From: Rostratula benghalensis
Lineage: Eukaryota > Chordata > Aves > Charadriiformes > Rostratulidae
Length of the DNA stretch: 64,000 bases
NCBI GenBank assembly: GCA_013399305.1
Contig: VXAI01000083.1
Location: 2,935,156-2,999,155 of the forward strand
Reading direction: 5' to 3'
Below the pieces are notes generated by a model. That model was not told the origin of the DNA. It was given only the letters and a program-made list of their open reading frames with translations, and did not search any database. The stretch's first letter is position 1, and each line of letters opens with the position of its first letter. Made by a program: the position numbers and the translations under genes. Below are positions 41,116 through 54,445 of this stretch, piece by piece.

Positions 41116-44100
41116 ATCATGTCTGGAAATATTCTAGGAAAGTGGAAAATTGAATTAAGAAAAAGCTAGAATGCAGAGTAGATTAAAAAAATAAAGTGAA
41201 TCTGACAAGAATCTAAACTGGTCTATTTCTAACACATTCATCGACAATGTATGCACGTGAATGCTTACCTTGCTTTAGGTAAGAAATACTATCCTCATCA
41301 GAAAAGCACATACAGAAACAAATAAACAACTAAAACACTCTCTCTGTTTTACATGCTTTAGAATCAGAATACTAAGTATGCAGGAGATACACCAATATTT
41401 AATCCTAATAGAGATGACAGGAAAGTGATGAGACTTCATGTTTCAGTAGCTACAAACCAATGAAAGATTTTAAGGATAGATATTATCCTTATAGAGTTGC
41501 ACTCCCGTTGTTTAACCTTTTGGTTTGTAAGTAAACATTTCTGTAGCAATTACAGAGGAAAAGGCTTCTTGGGCACTGTACTGAGCAGCAGCAAAGGACA
41601 AGCAGCTTTCAGCAACTTAAGTCATTATAGCATGCCATCGCTGATGAAGAAGGAGATAAAACATCCCATTCCACATCTTAAAACACATATACAGATAGTC
41701 CTCAATTTTTACATTTTTGAGGATCAATACATTCTTATGCTACAAAGTAGGAAATGCATTAGAAAGGTGTTAATGAGCATGTATGTGCAAAACCCTCACT
41801 AACAAGAGAAGTTGACAAAGACTGTTGTAATAACAAGGTTGTAACAAACTTTCCAAATCAAACTCTACTCTTCACTTCAGGCAGTTTCTGGCCACTTCAG
41901 TGGAAAATGTAAGTGCATCCACAGTGGCTTACCGTTCTATATGCCTAGAAACAGAAGCTTCCTTGTGTTACTTAGCTTCTCAAAATAGTCATAAATTAAA
42001 ATGATTATTTCTGAGACACTGAGGAAGTTACACAGCTTTAGTAGGCAGATTCATACTGTGGTTTTTCTGCCTATTTAGATTCTGAAAAATTCTACAGTTC
42101 CCTTTAATTTTAAAATGGGTCTGCGATGTGGTTCTGCACAGACTGGCCATACCTGTTATAACTCGATGAGTTATAGCACAGCACAGTATGACTTATGCAT
42201 AAAAATCTCAGTTATAAATATTTTCTACTCTGTATAAGTTTGGTTTTATGACCTAAAAACTCTTTTAGATACAAAATTTATACTACAAATAATATTTATT
42301 TTTAATATTATTTATATCGCAACTCTCACCCATTGCACTCCCTCTTTTTTTTATTTCAACTCACCTGTAAACTAGGAATTTTTTTTCCCCACATAAAATT
42401 CTAACATTCCCTCTCTGTGATGCATGCTCCTACCACCATCATTTTAATGATATATAATAGTAGCATGTCTTGAGAGAAGGATCTCTAATGATATATAGCA
42501 ATAGAATAGGTTCTCACAGCACACTGATGACATGATGCAACTGTATATCATCAGAGAAGCAGTCAGCAAAATGAGGAGTTCAGGGGATACACATGACCAG
42601 AGTACAACCATAAAGAAAAATGAAATAGAACTACAAAGCCACTTCTGGTGAATCTGTCTGTGGCTGAAGGTATCCCCAGAGCCAGAGGTTTAAACACCAC
42701 ATGAATTCTGGTACAGGCCTAAATGACAGACCTTCAGCAATAAGAACACAACCATCAAAATATTTCCTTCTAAATACTACTAATAGTTTAATTCTCAGCT
42801 GCTCTTTTTATGGAAACAACTGCTATTCACTAAAACAGGCACAAACTGTTAAGGGCAGAAACTCTGATGAAATGCTCAAGTTATGTGCAAGAAGGTAAGC
42901 AGAGAGCTATCAGCCACTCTATCTTACAATGTAATAAGCAAGAGCAAGCAGGGAAATTAGCTTGTTGCAGACTGAAAACAAAAATTGGACTTTTTACACT
43001 ACACATGAGAAGCTGTAGATTACTGCAGAGATCCAGACTATATAGCTCGTGGGAAGAATGGGATTATTTCCGGAGAATATGAAAAAAAGATTTTAAATTA
43101 TTGTTCTAAGTTTTACTATGAGTAAGCATATGCAAATTTCTGCAGTATCATAGCAAAGATGACAAGCGAACAATATTTCTGAAAAAGAAAAATGTGTAAG
43201 ATGTACTATTTATATATAAAAGTGTATTTATACACACATAAACTGTACATGCTACACATATATTTAATCATGTAGAAATTTATAAAAACACATGACATTC
43301 TTTTATCCCAAGGGACACGGTCTTGCTGTAAACCCTAATATTTAGCACTAGTTTTCTTAATCACTGGGAAGTATTCCATTAGGAACCTCTACATTTCCAA
43401 AAAGAGAGGCAAGTACCTTAATTACTTTCAAACACAGAAGACAAAGGCTCTTCATTTCACTGGAGTAGAAGAGTATTATTTAGACAGGAGATTTTCCTGC
43501 TTACAATTAAAACAAAGGACAGGCTAGTCAGAATGTTTTTTTTTAATATATTTTATACGCATACATTATTTTCTTACAATAAAAAAAACATTTCTCAAGA
43601 AATGTTCTCAGAAAACTGATGTTTACAATTCCTTTACCATGAAAAGTTATTTGAAGCTGCTCATTTTTAAGCATCTTAACATCTGATGAAAGTTCCTTGA
43701 CAAATATTACCAAAATGTCATCGATTACTCCAAGTTTGAGCTTCTGCAAGCACACACAACCAAAATGTTTGTCTGTGAATTCATATGATTAAAACCCCAC
43801 TTTTATACAAGGTTATCCAGTCAATTTGCACAAGGATTAGTCACAAATCTGAATCAAGATTTCTTCCCCCTGTCCATTCTGCATCCAAGTGTCCTAAATA
43901 CTCAAAAACATTGAGTACTTTATGATTTGCATAACCCGTTTAAGCACGTAAGTCTGATATAGTTTATCTATATTAAATGTGACTTGCTAACATACTTAAA
44001 AAAAACCCCAGATCAAACTATGAACCCCATTAAATAATGCCCAAAATATTTAAGCTACTTTTACAGGTTTAAATCTTATCTCTATTGTTTTCTGAATGAT

Positions 44101-45819
44101 TACTATTCTTTTCTTTATTAATGCTGCATCATGACAAAACAGGAAATTAGTTACAGAAAAAGGAGTTGCAGTATGAAATTCTATAGTGTAACCAGTTGCT
44201 TTTGTCATGTCCTCCTGTCTTTTACTTGCCTACTGTAAATGAGATGTAAGGGATAGAGGTTTTTTAAATTATTTTCTACAAATATATTTTGAACCCATTA
44301 TTAAACTGCTGTGGTATTATCACATTGCTGTTATTAATATTTTAATCTAGTATATAATGTAAACATTAAACTGAAAATCTGACATGTGATATAAAAATAG
44401 TTAATAACTGTAACTATTTGTAACAAGGAAAACCCAAACAGTATTTTTTCTCTTTTTGGGGCTACAAACAGTAGAGGAAGTCAACAAACCTGCAAGACAG
44501 GTCAAATTCACCTAATTCTGTAATTGTCAGGGTAAAAAAAAAATTTGCCAAGCTATCCTTACTACTAAGGATAATGATCCCTTAATTTTATGCTCGAGTT
44601 GCACAATGAAATTTTGTGTTGATACGACTCCACTAACATTGATCTGATTTCAGAAGAAAACTTTAAGGATTTAAAAGTGGTCTATTTTTCAAAGAAAATC
44701 ATCATTCCCTGTTCTCTCTGAAGTCAAAGACCTGCAAGTAACTTAGCCAGATATTTCGATACCTTTTAGTAAGAAGAGATAATTTTAGCTTTATCGTGTC
44801 AATAGTTTCCACCAACTTCACAAGCTTGCACTACATAAATCATTTTGATGAAAATTGGAGACATCGTTTCAAATTAAAAACTAATTATCAGTGAAGATTA
44901 ACATCTAGCTACTAGAATATTTCATTTTGTGCTCATTTCTTCAAAGCATTTGATTTTGGTGCAAAAAAACCTAGAGGATATTGTCTTTAACACAGGAGAT
45001 TTTTTTTCCTAGTTCCTGTTATTATTCTTCTATTTAAAGGATAATTCCCCTTGTAATTTTTTTTAATTCTCATTTCTGTAACTTAAGATGTATACACACT
45101 TTGCAGCACATAAGCTTATCTGGATACATCTGTTCTTTAATAACACTAAAGAGCAAAAATGCGCTATTTCAAAGGTGGTGTTACTCATTTCCTCTCTTAA
45201 CTTCATTTGGTTTAGATTTCTTTCATCATTCAGTTCTATCTGCTGAAGATGCTGGTAGTTTAAGATATAAATTTTAAGGACTACTGCTGTGACAGATTCC
45301 ACGTGGCCTGTACGTGACACACTGAATTCATCTGTGCTCTTCTATGGTGTACGTGACCAGAACTAACCTACAGAGTCACATAGCTCATTAATGCAATCCA
45401 CATTGCAAGTCACAGAAACATGGATGGACAAGTTTAATCATTTCATTGATTTGAAGATACAAAATGCTCTCAAAATTCAAAAGGTCTATCAGATGCACCT
45501 AATTATTGACTTTTCCCTAGTGTGGAGCGGACAACTTTGTGAAACACAGTTCATTGGACTAGGAGAAGACTTTATTCCTCACATGTTTATTTCAGATATG
45601 CATATGCTAACGAGATGTGGTCCTGATACATTTTGAAGGTTTTGAAGTTGTATTCGTGTTGCAGTTACTAAGGGCTATATCTTAATACATTCAAGTTAGC
45701 ACATTTCTTCTCTAAGTTTATTGCAGCCAGACAGTTTAAATATGCCTCGTCTCCCAGCTGTATTGGCAAATTGCTAACAGAAGGAGCAACAATTCTCATC
45801 TTACAGCTGATTGGGTTTC

Positions 45820-45836
45820 TTTTTTTTTTTTTTTTT
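45820..45836. repeat. Poly-T run (17)
   Basis: Uninterrupted T homopolymer. Confidence 0.9.
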
Positions 45837-46547
45837 CTTTCCATTCTTTATCTAGATGACCTGAGCACATGGTCTTCCTTATTCAATATATACTTAAAGG
45901 TTGGTATAGATTATTTATAAATTTTATTACTACATTATTATTATAGCATTATTGAGCAATAGTATTTCCCTTAATGAGTTGGCTCAATTCACTGTCTACA
46001 TTTGGATGTCATCAGTCCTTGAAAGAAAATTATATTATCATAAACTAGATCTCACAAAATATTAATAAATTTGAAGTTACAATAAGTTCCACCGATGGAC
46101 AAATTTTTAATTCATGAAGGAAATTTCCCCCCCTTAATAAAATCTGACAATGCCTATTTATGTGTCATCATAATACATCTCCACATCATAATACTTTACT
46201 CCTGTGTAGTCATAATTTCTAGTTTCTCAAACAGTAATTAGAAACACAGTTTTCAAGGTCTGAAAGGAAGAATTCTGTGAATTTGCCAAAAGCTTCTAAA
46301 CATTTACAATTTCTTTTCCAAAGTTATCTTGCTAAGGAGCCCTATTTGAACACCAATGTACATCTTAATGTATTCTAATGGATGTAAACTTAAATATAAC
46401 AAACACAAATTAAGTATAAATGCTATTTCAGCAAGGTATGTTTTTCACTGATCGTTCTCTCTCCACATAAACCCTTCATACCTTATCCTTCTAATTTAAC
46501 ACACCATAATATAGCATCAGACATCATAAGCAGGAAACTAAACTTAC

Positions 46548-46572
46548 CATTGCCAGAAGAGACACAGCTCTG
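46548..46572 (-). other. Candidate minus-strand exon 3 of a chain (25 nt)
   Basis: On the minus strand, 'tttttcccgttattag' precedes a 25-nt segment followed by a consensus 'ATG|gtaagt' donor. It is open in the phase delivered by the candidate at 47082-47214. It is too short to judge alone and is listed because of its donor quality and phase match. Confidence 0.22.
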
Positions 46573-46799
46573 CTAATAACGGGAAAAATAATGGGAAAAA
46601 TCAAAGTCTGTCTGTGGACCACGGTGGCAGAGAAGTTACATGTATACAATCAAGATCTGATCTCTCCATCCATTTTAGACTGCTGCGCAAACACGTTCTT
46701 CTGACAGGACCAAGCACTAAAACTAGACTATTTCAACAAGTGAAACATTTTTAAAGCACTAATATAAAATATTTAGTTGGTTGTTTGTTTTGTGGGTTT

Positions 46800-46818
46800 A
46801 AAAAAAAAAAAAAAAAAA
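46800..46818. repeat. Poly-A run (19)
   Basis: Uninterrupted A homopolymer, directly preceded by 'ttgtttgttttgtgggttt'. Confidence 0.9.
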
Positions 46819-47081
46819 GCAGTCTACATAAAAGTCCAGGAAAATATTTCTTTCAAAAAAAAGGAAGCATCATTTTCCAGAAGTATAAGTAAAATGAAAA
46901 ACACCTTTTAAATCCTTAATAGAAATTTGACAGCCCACCAACAACACTCATGTGTACAGAACTTCATTTATATCTTATATGGTATATTCCTCTTTAAGGA
47001 ATCCATTTTCAAAGGCAATCCAAGCTCTTCATGTCCCAGAATAGGCCAACAGATAAATTAACATGGGCACATCTACCTTAC

Positions 47082-47214
47082 CTGATTCAAGAGGCAGGGC
47101 ACTAGCTTCAGCTCATAGTCACAGTAATTCTGCCACATGGCTCTTGAACAAGAACTGGCTTGCATCCAGCTGGCTTGCAGCAAAGACAACCGTGTGTACC
47201 CCTGCAGACAAACC
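47082..47214 (-). other. Candidate minus-strand exon 2 of a chain (133 nt)
   Basis: On the minus strand a long pyrimidine tract ending 'cctctgatccttag' precedes this segment, and a strong 'CAG|gtaagg' donor ends it. One frame (one base, then 44 codons) is fully open, while the other two contain stops. Internal near-repeats of 'tggcttgca' are present. The translation (includes MWQNYCDYELKLVPCLL) resembles no domain I know. It could equally be a non-coding RNA exon or chance. Confidence 0.27.
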
Positions 47215-49297
47215 CTAAGGATCAGAGGAAGGAAAAAAAAAAGTAAAAAAGTCAGGCTGTTAAAGCTATCCAGCAGTCTTTAATCTAAGATGCTGTAATT
47301 TTGACCAAAAACCCGTCCAACATTTCCGATAGAATAAAACATACAGGGATGTAATTTTTATTAAATTACTGAAAATACTGAAGTGAACTTAGAACCTCTC
47401 CCATAAAATCAAGTCTACTGATAACAAAAAAATACTCCATTATGTTCCATAAGGAAATTAAAGTTTGTGGAATCTAGCTAAACCAGACACAGAACTGAAC
47501 TTCCCAGAAGGATTTAAATCAGTAGGAGAAATCAGTTCATATAAAGCAAGTGGAGACATTAAGAAAGCCTTAGAGGTAACACTAGTGAAAGGCATACATA
47601 AAGCAGCAGCAACAGCAAAAAGGAAAAAGCAAACTCTTAAAAGTGGTATAAATAATGTGATTTTTGTGCAAAAGCAATCCCCAGGAAGAAACCTAGAGGT
47701 TGATGGAATCAAAAGTACAAATAGCTTTATAAAACCTTTTTAAGGAAGTTGTATGCACTGTCTATGAATACTTTAAGAAGATAGACAAGTTAGACTAGGA
47801 CAGTTAAAACTGCTTCTTGCATAGGTCTTTATTTTCCCAGAAGAACTATTCACAGACTTTATTGTGGAGATTTTTACAGAAAAAGTAGAATCAGTGCTAA
47901 CTTTATCAGACACATTATGAACTAAGGGAAGGGAAGAGAAAAAAAAACAGAAAAAAAGTCAAAACAATAAACCAAGGTTGGAATATTTAAAGATGTGATT
48001 ATTGAATGAACCTGGAATTTCAGGAGACCAAGCAGGATTTAATGCTTTCTATATTATTTTGAAAATAAGCACTACCATTTGCATCACATATTAACAGAAC
48101 TTGATTTCTTAACTCTCCACGTTTTTTTCTGCATGGGAATCACTCTGCATTCCAGAAACTTCGTGGGAATTTTAAACTCTTCAATAATCTTGAAGAATCT
48201 TGCTGAAAAAGCCAGTACACATTAGCCAAATGATATTTAAGATTTGACAAGAACTTATAGTTCTTCCACTTTTTCCTTCTTTTCAGTTCTTTGGCAGTTT
48301 CAGAATGCTAGGTTTCCGGAAATGTTCAAATCTCAAAGTAATTAGCTATTTATTACGCTTTCCAGAGGATTTGACTATTGGCGAATTGAATTTTTCTAGT
48401 TAAGCTATTGATATTGTTCTGATTAATATCTCTTCTATAACTGTTGTGTAATAGTCAAATAATTGGCAACAGTAATAACTGTAACCCTGACAGGGATTGT
48501 TTTCAGTGGAGGAGATTCTTTGTACTGCTACCACGTGGTAAGAATATTTCCCCCCCCCCTCTTGTTTTGCATTAGAATTAATAACACAAAAAGAGTTACT
48601 GTCAGGCAAAGCAATAAAAGCCAGGTGGCATTTTAAGTTTTGTTTATATAATATTACAGCTCAGCTGATACAGTGTTACCAATGGAAAATCAGCAGTCTC
48701 CATATATTTCTGGAATTGAGCAAAAAGAAGAATCCTCTATATTATACAATGTACATCACAACTGCCATTATTACAGGAGAAGCAGAATCATTGCTTATTG
48801 CTTCCCACACACACTAAATTACAAGCCCTATCTCTAATGAGAGACTGTTCTTTATCAACCAAATACTATTCTTCTATTGATGAATAAAATCTTTTGCCTT
48901 ATAAAAGTAAAAACAAAACACACTTTATGAAATGCATAAAACATATCTTATTTAAAAGTTATTACACACACAAAAAAAATCCTATGGATTTAAGACCAAT
49001 TAAAAGAGATCTTGTTAAAATAAATTTTGTTTACAGAAGTTCTTAAAAAAAAGTGTGTAAGCATTTAGATACAGAATCAAGATGAGATGTATGTATTTGA
49101 CAATTGCTCTGCTTTCCCTGTTTTCCTAAATGCTTTTAAAGCTTTGTTGCCAAAAATAACTTTATTTTCCTAATCAGAGAAAGAGACCTTTAATCCCACA
49201 TTTCCGCCATTACCTTTGTGAAAACCCCAAAGGACAATTGAGCTGACTATGCACAGGACAGCACAGCACCAGTGTTAAAAATACAGTCTATAGTTAC

Positions 49298-49318
49298 AAA
49301 AAAAAAAAAAAAAAAAAA
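49298..49318. repeat. Poly-A run (21)
   Basis: The longest A homopolymer in the window. Confidence 0.9.
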
Positions 49319-50238
49319 GTGTTCATGATCTACCAGATTATCTTTGATTTATACCACTGTGACCACATTGCAGCCCCAACAAATCACTCCCACCTACAAA
49401 CAACATCCAGCATATTTTCCTACAGGGGACAACAACTCAGCATTAAACACTCAACCTCATAGATACTATTTATACTGCAAAATATTCTACTACAAGAAAA
49501 AAAAAAGTGTGTTTCTGTAGTCTTTTTCTACCATCTGTTTAATGAAAATTAGCATATATTAAAATACCTGCTTTCACAAGCAAAGTTCCCAATTGCAGGT
49601 CTTGCTCCAGTTCAACCAGTACTATGGTGAGCAGTTACTACCTGCACAGGTGCCAGCAGTCAGGAAAGGAAAAAACAAAACAGGTGCCTGGTGCTTTGAT
49701 TATAAGCCCTTCCCCTCACTAAGTTGAAGTCTATCAGAGGTAATTTTGGAAACAGACTGGGACTTTAGACTGATATATATGTGGTCATCATAGAAAATAA
49801 TTATAAAATTATATGATGATGACTTGCTTGAGTACAACTGTTTTCTGATATTTAAATGCTTTAAAATAACTTTTATTCTATATAGTCTTTTTTCAAAAGT
49901 CCTAAAAAATATAGCTGTCATTTGTGGTGAAATTCAAACCTGTTAAACACTAGGGCAAACTTCCTACTTATCTGAATTGATATTATCTGGAAAAATCCAA
50001 CATGCCATACCTGATTTTAAACTGAAACATAAATCTGCAAGTAAAAGTTTGACTCTGGGATGGAGAAAACTTACAGAATAGTTTCAAGACTGTGGAATAT
50101 CAAAATCTGTCTTATTCTATATATTTGAAGCTAAAACAACAGCTAATAAACTATAATAAACAGTTTCAAATGTCCATTTCTGATGGAAGCAGACCTCAGG
50201 AACCTTAATCCCTCAATATTATGTACAGTTCCTGTGCA

Positions 50239-50284
50239 AGAAATATAAAGAAAGAAATATAAATATATAAGAAATATAAAGAAA
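50239..50284. repeat. Imperfect 'aagaaatataa' tandem repeat
   Basis: Three close copies of 'agaaatataaa' separated by short AT-rich spacers. A simple AT-rich repeat. Confidence 0.8.
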
Positions 50285-50321
50285 CATCAGCCAAGCTGGT
50301 GGCACCTCTGTGAAAATATAA

Positions 50322-50560
50322 TTGAGGAAGGGGAAAAGACTGCCTTGCAGTGAGGAAAGAAGTGTTAGAAACAGCCCTGAGGACCGCATGGTTGGGGAAG
50401 AAGGAGGGGAGGAGTGCCCTTGCTCCACAGATATAACAATCTGCCCCAGGGATGGGGGCTCCAGGCTGCCTCAGCCTTCAGTTTCCTCAGCCCTCCACTC
50501 GTTGAAGGCAGGAGAGGCTGAGCAACACAAACCCTCCTGGTGTTACAACAATTACGTTAG
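50322..50560. other. GC-richer islet, origin unknown
   Basis: Some 240 bp with markedly higher G+C and runs such as 'gaaggaggggaggag' and 'ccccagggatgggggctcc'. A plus-strand frame of about 100 codons crosses it, but the translation has no recognisable domain. It lies 280 bp from a minus-strand exon-like segment at 50839-50895, in what would be that transcript's first downstream intron. Confidence 0.4.
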
Positions 50561-50838
50561 TCCCAGGAGTGGTTTGTTTGTTTGGGTTTTTTTTCTTCTT
50601 TTTTTCCTTCAGACAAGCCAATAAGTCAACAAAACAGAATGAAAAGGAATTTCGCATTAGATGAAGTTAAAATTCAGAGCTTTAAATATTCACAGGGAAA
50701 CACTACATAGTCTGAGTATGACTCACTCAAATTTAATGCAAATTTTCGCTTTATTCTTAAGGCACCATTCTTACTCTAGCCTAGAATTTGACTGAGTATT
50801 TCACAGGGAAATCTGGTCGCGGAGCACAGTGTGATTAC

Positions 50839-50895
50839 CTTGGTAAACTGCCATATTTCCATTTCCTGTGCTTCACGAATGGGAGATGTGACAGC
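50839..50895 (-). other. Candidate minus-strand exon 1 of a chain (57 nt)
   Basis: On the minus strand, 'ccctttttccatcttttag' precedes and 'gtaatc' follows a 57-nt segment ending in AAG. It is open in phase 0 (AVTSPIREAQEMEIWQFTK) and also when one base is skipped. The second frame runs on in phase into the next candidate exon at 47082-47214. The peptide is not recognised. Confidence 0.27.
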
Positions 50896-52693
50896 CTAAA
50901 AGATGGAAAAAGGGATGTTTTGAAACCTGAGAAAAGTCTTTCGTTTAGACTCAGAATTTGACAGAAGGTTCAAGGTACATTTCATTTTGTTGGAAAGGGT
51001 TGTTTGATAAGAATATACCTCAGTCAGAGAAAAAGGCCAAGTCATAGAAGAAAATAGTTTCTTTCATCTTCCCTAGCTTACCTCTTTATGCTCTTGTCAG
51101 AATAAGGCAAGGTATGTTTACTTTATGGCTGGGATACTCAAGGAACTCCAATGACACCGAATTCGTGTAACAGCAAATGTCTGTCAGAAATTAGCTTATG
51201 CATATCCTTAATATATGAGCTAATGTTTTCTGTGTGATTGTGGCAAAGTTGTTGAGCTGGTTGAATCTGTCAGTCTGTTCCTTAATCTTTCCTGACGCTA
51301 CGCTTAGAAATTTAATAAGACAATACCCAATTTAACAAATGACAGCTCTGTTGCTTTCTCTCTCTTGTTGCAAAGAAACTCGTCTTTTTCTGAATCACTT
51401 TTGCTTAAAATGTCGTGTGTTTAAGCTGCTGTGACCAGCCATTTTTCCTCCACTGGGAGGGAGGAAAAGGGGAAGGTACAAGAGTGCGCTCAGTACACCG
51501 TACACCGTGAATTTAAAAATTAACTGAACAGGGCTGTAGAATGGAGACAAAAAGTATCTTACTGGGGACGGGGCTGAGGTGGAAAGTACATTTATCTTAA
51601 TTAAAAACACTTTAATAACATTGGGTTAAGGGAAAAAAAGAAAACAAAAAAAGAGTAAAGCGAACTGGAAGTCCACAGGGTATTAGTCCCTGTGTTTGGG
51701 GAGTGTTGGAGTTTATGACAAAGCAGTACAGACTGTTAGCTATGGTCATTTGTTCATTTTAAAGGAGCTCTAGATTTTATTAGCTTACGTTAATGTTGCT
51801 GCAGTTTGCTGCCATGCACTCTCAGCTGTCCCCTGGCCACTCTAGAGTTCTAAGATCCAGAATAAAAATCTCTTTTTGTTTTCATCTCAAAGACATTTCT
51901 CCAACTACATTGAGCAGCCGCTTATTTCATGAACATAGAAGTAATGGAAACAGAATTTATGGCTGTTGTTTGTATGTAGTTCTTTAAACCTCAGGATGCT
52001 GTTTTCTCTAGAGGGAATTCATATTTGAATTCCTGTAGAGCTCCACAGGTACCTTAACTTAGCTAGTCAAGTGTTCACTTGAGAAGATTTTGCTGTTTTT
52101 GTTTTTTGTGTGGTTTGGTTTTTTTAGTATTAGATTTAATAGAATTTCTATTCCTTTTGATTCTCCAGAAGTTTGTGGCTAGCAAGGAGACAGTGAGACC
52201 CCACTAAAGAAGAACTATGGTGGGCTCAGCTTACCATCATGCAGTGGGTGGGTTCTGCCCTTGGAGCACGCCCTCCTCTCCCATACCTCCTCTGCAAACC
52301 TCAAACAGCAGCGTGGCATTACAGTGCCCAGGAGACAGAGGTGCTGCCTAGAATATACCCAGCATGACTACAAGCCTCCTGTTTCCTCAGTTGTCGTAGT
52401 TTGGCTATTTGCAATAAAAATTCTTTAAAACATTACAAGACCTGTAGTATAAAATGTTGACATTTAACCTGTCAGGGCCTGCCCATTAGAATTGTCTCCC
52501 ACCCCTTATTTTCCAGCAGTTACCAGAGCATTCATCAGGCCCTGCTCAGTGGAAGTCTATCTGTCATGTTCAGGAGCGGCCTCCTTCTCTGTTTCAGCAA
52601 ATCTGATAAGAAAAGCTTTACCAGGAACCACATGTAGCCCTTGAAAGCAGAATTTGACTCACCCCTATGAGCATGTATCTCTGTACCTAAGTA

Positions 52694-52713
52694 CACAGAA
52701 TCATGGAATCATT
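52694..52713 (-). mobile_element. Possible CR1 3'-terminal scrap, minus strand
   Basis: 'cagaatcatggaatcattt' on the plus strand matches the inverted extreme 3' end of common avian CR1 copies (repeated 'aatcat.gaatcat' followed by 'ttt'). Downstream, only vague similarity to the next CR1 bases remains. It is only about 20 bp long, so a chance match is possible. Confidence 0.45.
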
Positions 52714-54249
52714 TAAATATTGATTGAGAAATAAAAAGTTACTAGTTTCATATGTGCTGGAATGAAATAATCTCAGGAAGGAATTAAAAATTGATGTAAA
52801 TACACAAATATATCAGTTTCATAAAAATGAGGAATAAGCATTTATACACTTTCTGGCTGCTGGGACATCTCTCATGCATATATATGTATGTAAGAATACA
52901 TTGTGTTTAAGATTTCAACTTATATTTTTCTCTGGCAATTATCTTAGGAGTTACATAAATGAACATTAATATTATCAGCTATTTCAAATCTTCCATCTAA
53001 AACTCAAATCTTTAAGGACAATAAGAAACATGAAAAAGAGTCAAACATATTTCTAATAAAATCTATGCCTACAGCTGTGTTGAATAGTTAAATGAAAATA
53101 CTGATTTCTACAACTACACTCATTTTCCATTTAGTAGTACACTCAGGGACAGTTAAATGTATTAGATCTTCAGTCTGCAAAGCACTTAAGCACATATAAA
53201 ACCACTAGTTTTCTAGTTTAAGTAGTTTCACTGAAATCGTTAGATATACCTCTCATGATGGCTGTGGTGCAGCACAGAGATATCAAAACTACCATAAATG
53301 AATTTGGTAACTAGAAAGAAAGCAGCATTGACAGCACCGAACTCAACACAGGTTAATTTTCTTTTCTGAGAAACTGCAGTCATTTAAGGATAGCTCGTAT
53401 CTCTCTATGGAGTTAATGGGATCTGCAGAATGGGGACAACTGTCTTCAAGTTCCAAGTAAGTACAACTCAACTGAATGTGTATCCAGTCTAGATTATGAC
53501 TGTAAAAAAACTGAGCGCTGAATTTTAACACATGCAGCGTTTACAGAACAGTATTTCTGAAGCACTGAAAAATCCATTATCAACTTTGGAAAGTGGTGTA
53601 GTATTAGTAATAGTACCCAGAAACACAGTGGGTGATACATAATTTCTCAGAAATAAATACTCCACAGTTAGAATACAAAAATGTTAAAATAACTGTTTCT
53701 GTCAGCAGAATAGGAAAAGAAAGATGACAAGATAAGGGGGGAGGGGGTGTGTGTGCGTGAAGAAATCCCTCTTGCGGGTAATAAAATTGAAGGCAGATTC
53801 ACAGCAATGTACCAACGTTTCCTCTTTCATCTGAGCTTCATCTGCAAGCCAGGGCAGGTGCACAGGCGAGTGCAGTACCATTACCCTCCGTGTCACACGA
53901 GTGACAACTGTGCAGGTTAGTATTAGGACATAAGCTGGCCTGGAAAGATTCTACTGAACCCCTGCATCAAAAGGTTTACTAGGCAGACAGCTCTAGGGTT
54001 TGGAGCAGCATGGGCTGTTCTAACACTGATAAAATAAAGGAAGCAGCTTCAAACTAGAGTGATCTGAATTTCATTCCAAAAGACTACGACTTGATGGATA
54101 TTTCGTTTGACTTTTTTTGCATTTTAAATTGAAAGCAGCAATTGAAATCAATATTCTTTCTTGTAAAATTCTTAATTCATTCCTTGGTCTGCAATAACAT
54201 TGGAAGTCATTCATCTTCCTGAGAAAATCACTAAGAAAGCTTCTATATC

Positions 54250-54445
54250 CAAAGACTGTGCCTACCAGGGAGCAGTGGGAGGGACACCCAAGAAGGACTG
54301 AGACCTGGGGGCTGAGGCTGGCAGGATCATGGCTGCCCCAAGAGGACTAGTCCAGCACGCCCGGTGAGCCCAGCCCATCCAGTGAGCCCAGCTCATCTTG
54401 GGAGTCCTGGGCCTCCCAAGTAGAGGTCATGCCCAAAGGGAAGGG
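54250..54445. other. GC-rich islet, origin unknown
   Basis: About 200 bp visibly richer in G+C than its flanks, with few CpG dinucleotides, so not a CpG island. It holds the 18-bp pair described separately and several G runs. It has no coding frame of note. It may be a remnant of an unrecognised mobile element or an old exon. Nothing in the sequence decides between these. Confidence 0.45.
54364..54399. repeat. 18-bp tandem pair inside a GC-rich islet
   Basis: 'gtgagcccagcccatcca' at 54364-54381 is followed directly by a copy at 54382-54399 that differs at three positions. It sits in a locally GC-rich, purine/C-rich patch (about 54,250-54,445) that contrasts with the AT-rich surroundings. Confidence 0.85.

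Larger units (their letters stand above)
35936..46547. other. Non-coding AT-rich stretch with small CR1 scrap and one exon-like segment
   Basis: Besides the separately listed 12-bp repeat, CR1 scrap, T/G tract, candidate microexon and poly-T run, nothing is recognised. A segment near 39,900-39,965 ('tgaccttttggtcggcccat' and neighbours) has the flavour of an old dispersed repeat but is not assignable. Confidence 0.65.

Noticed and set aside
47465..47743. 92-codon plus-strand frame with lysine-rich, protein-like translation
   Set aside because: No known family, no intronless-copy hallmarks such as a poly-A tail at its end, and an equally long minus-strand shadow frame. Chance is the simpler explanation.
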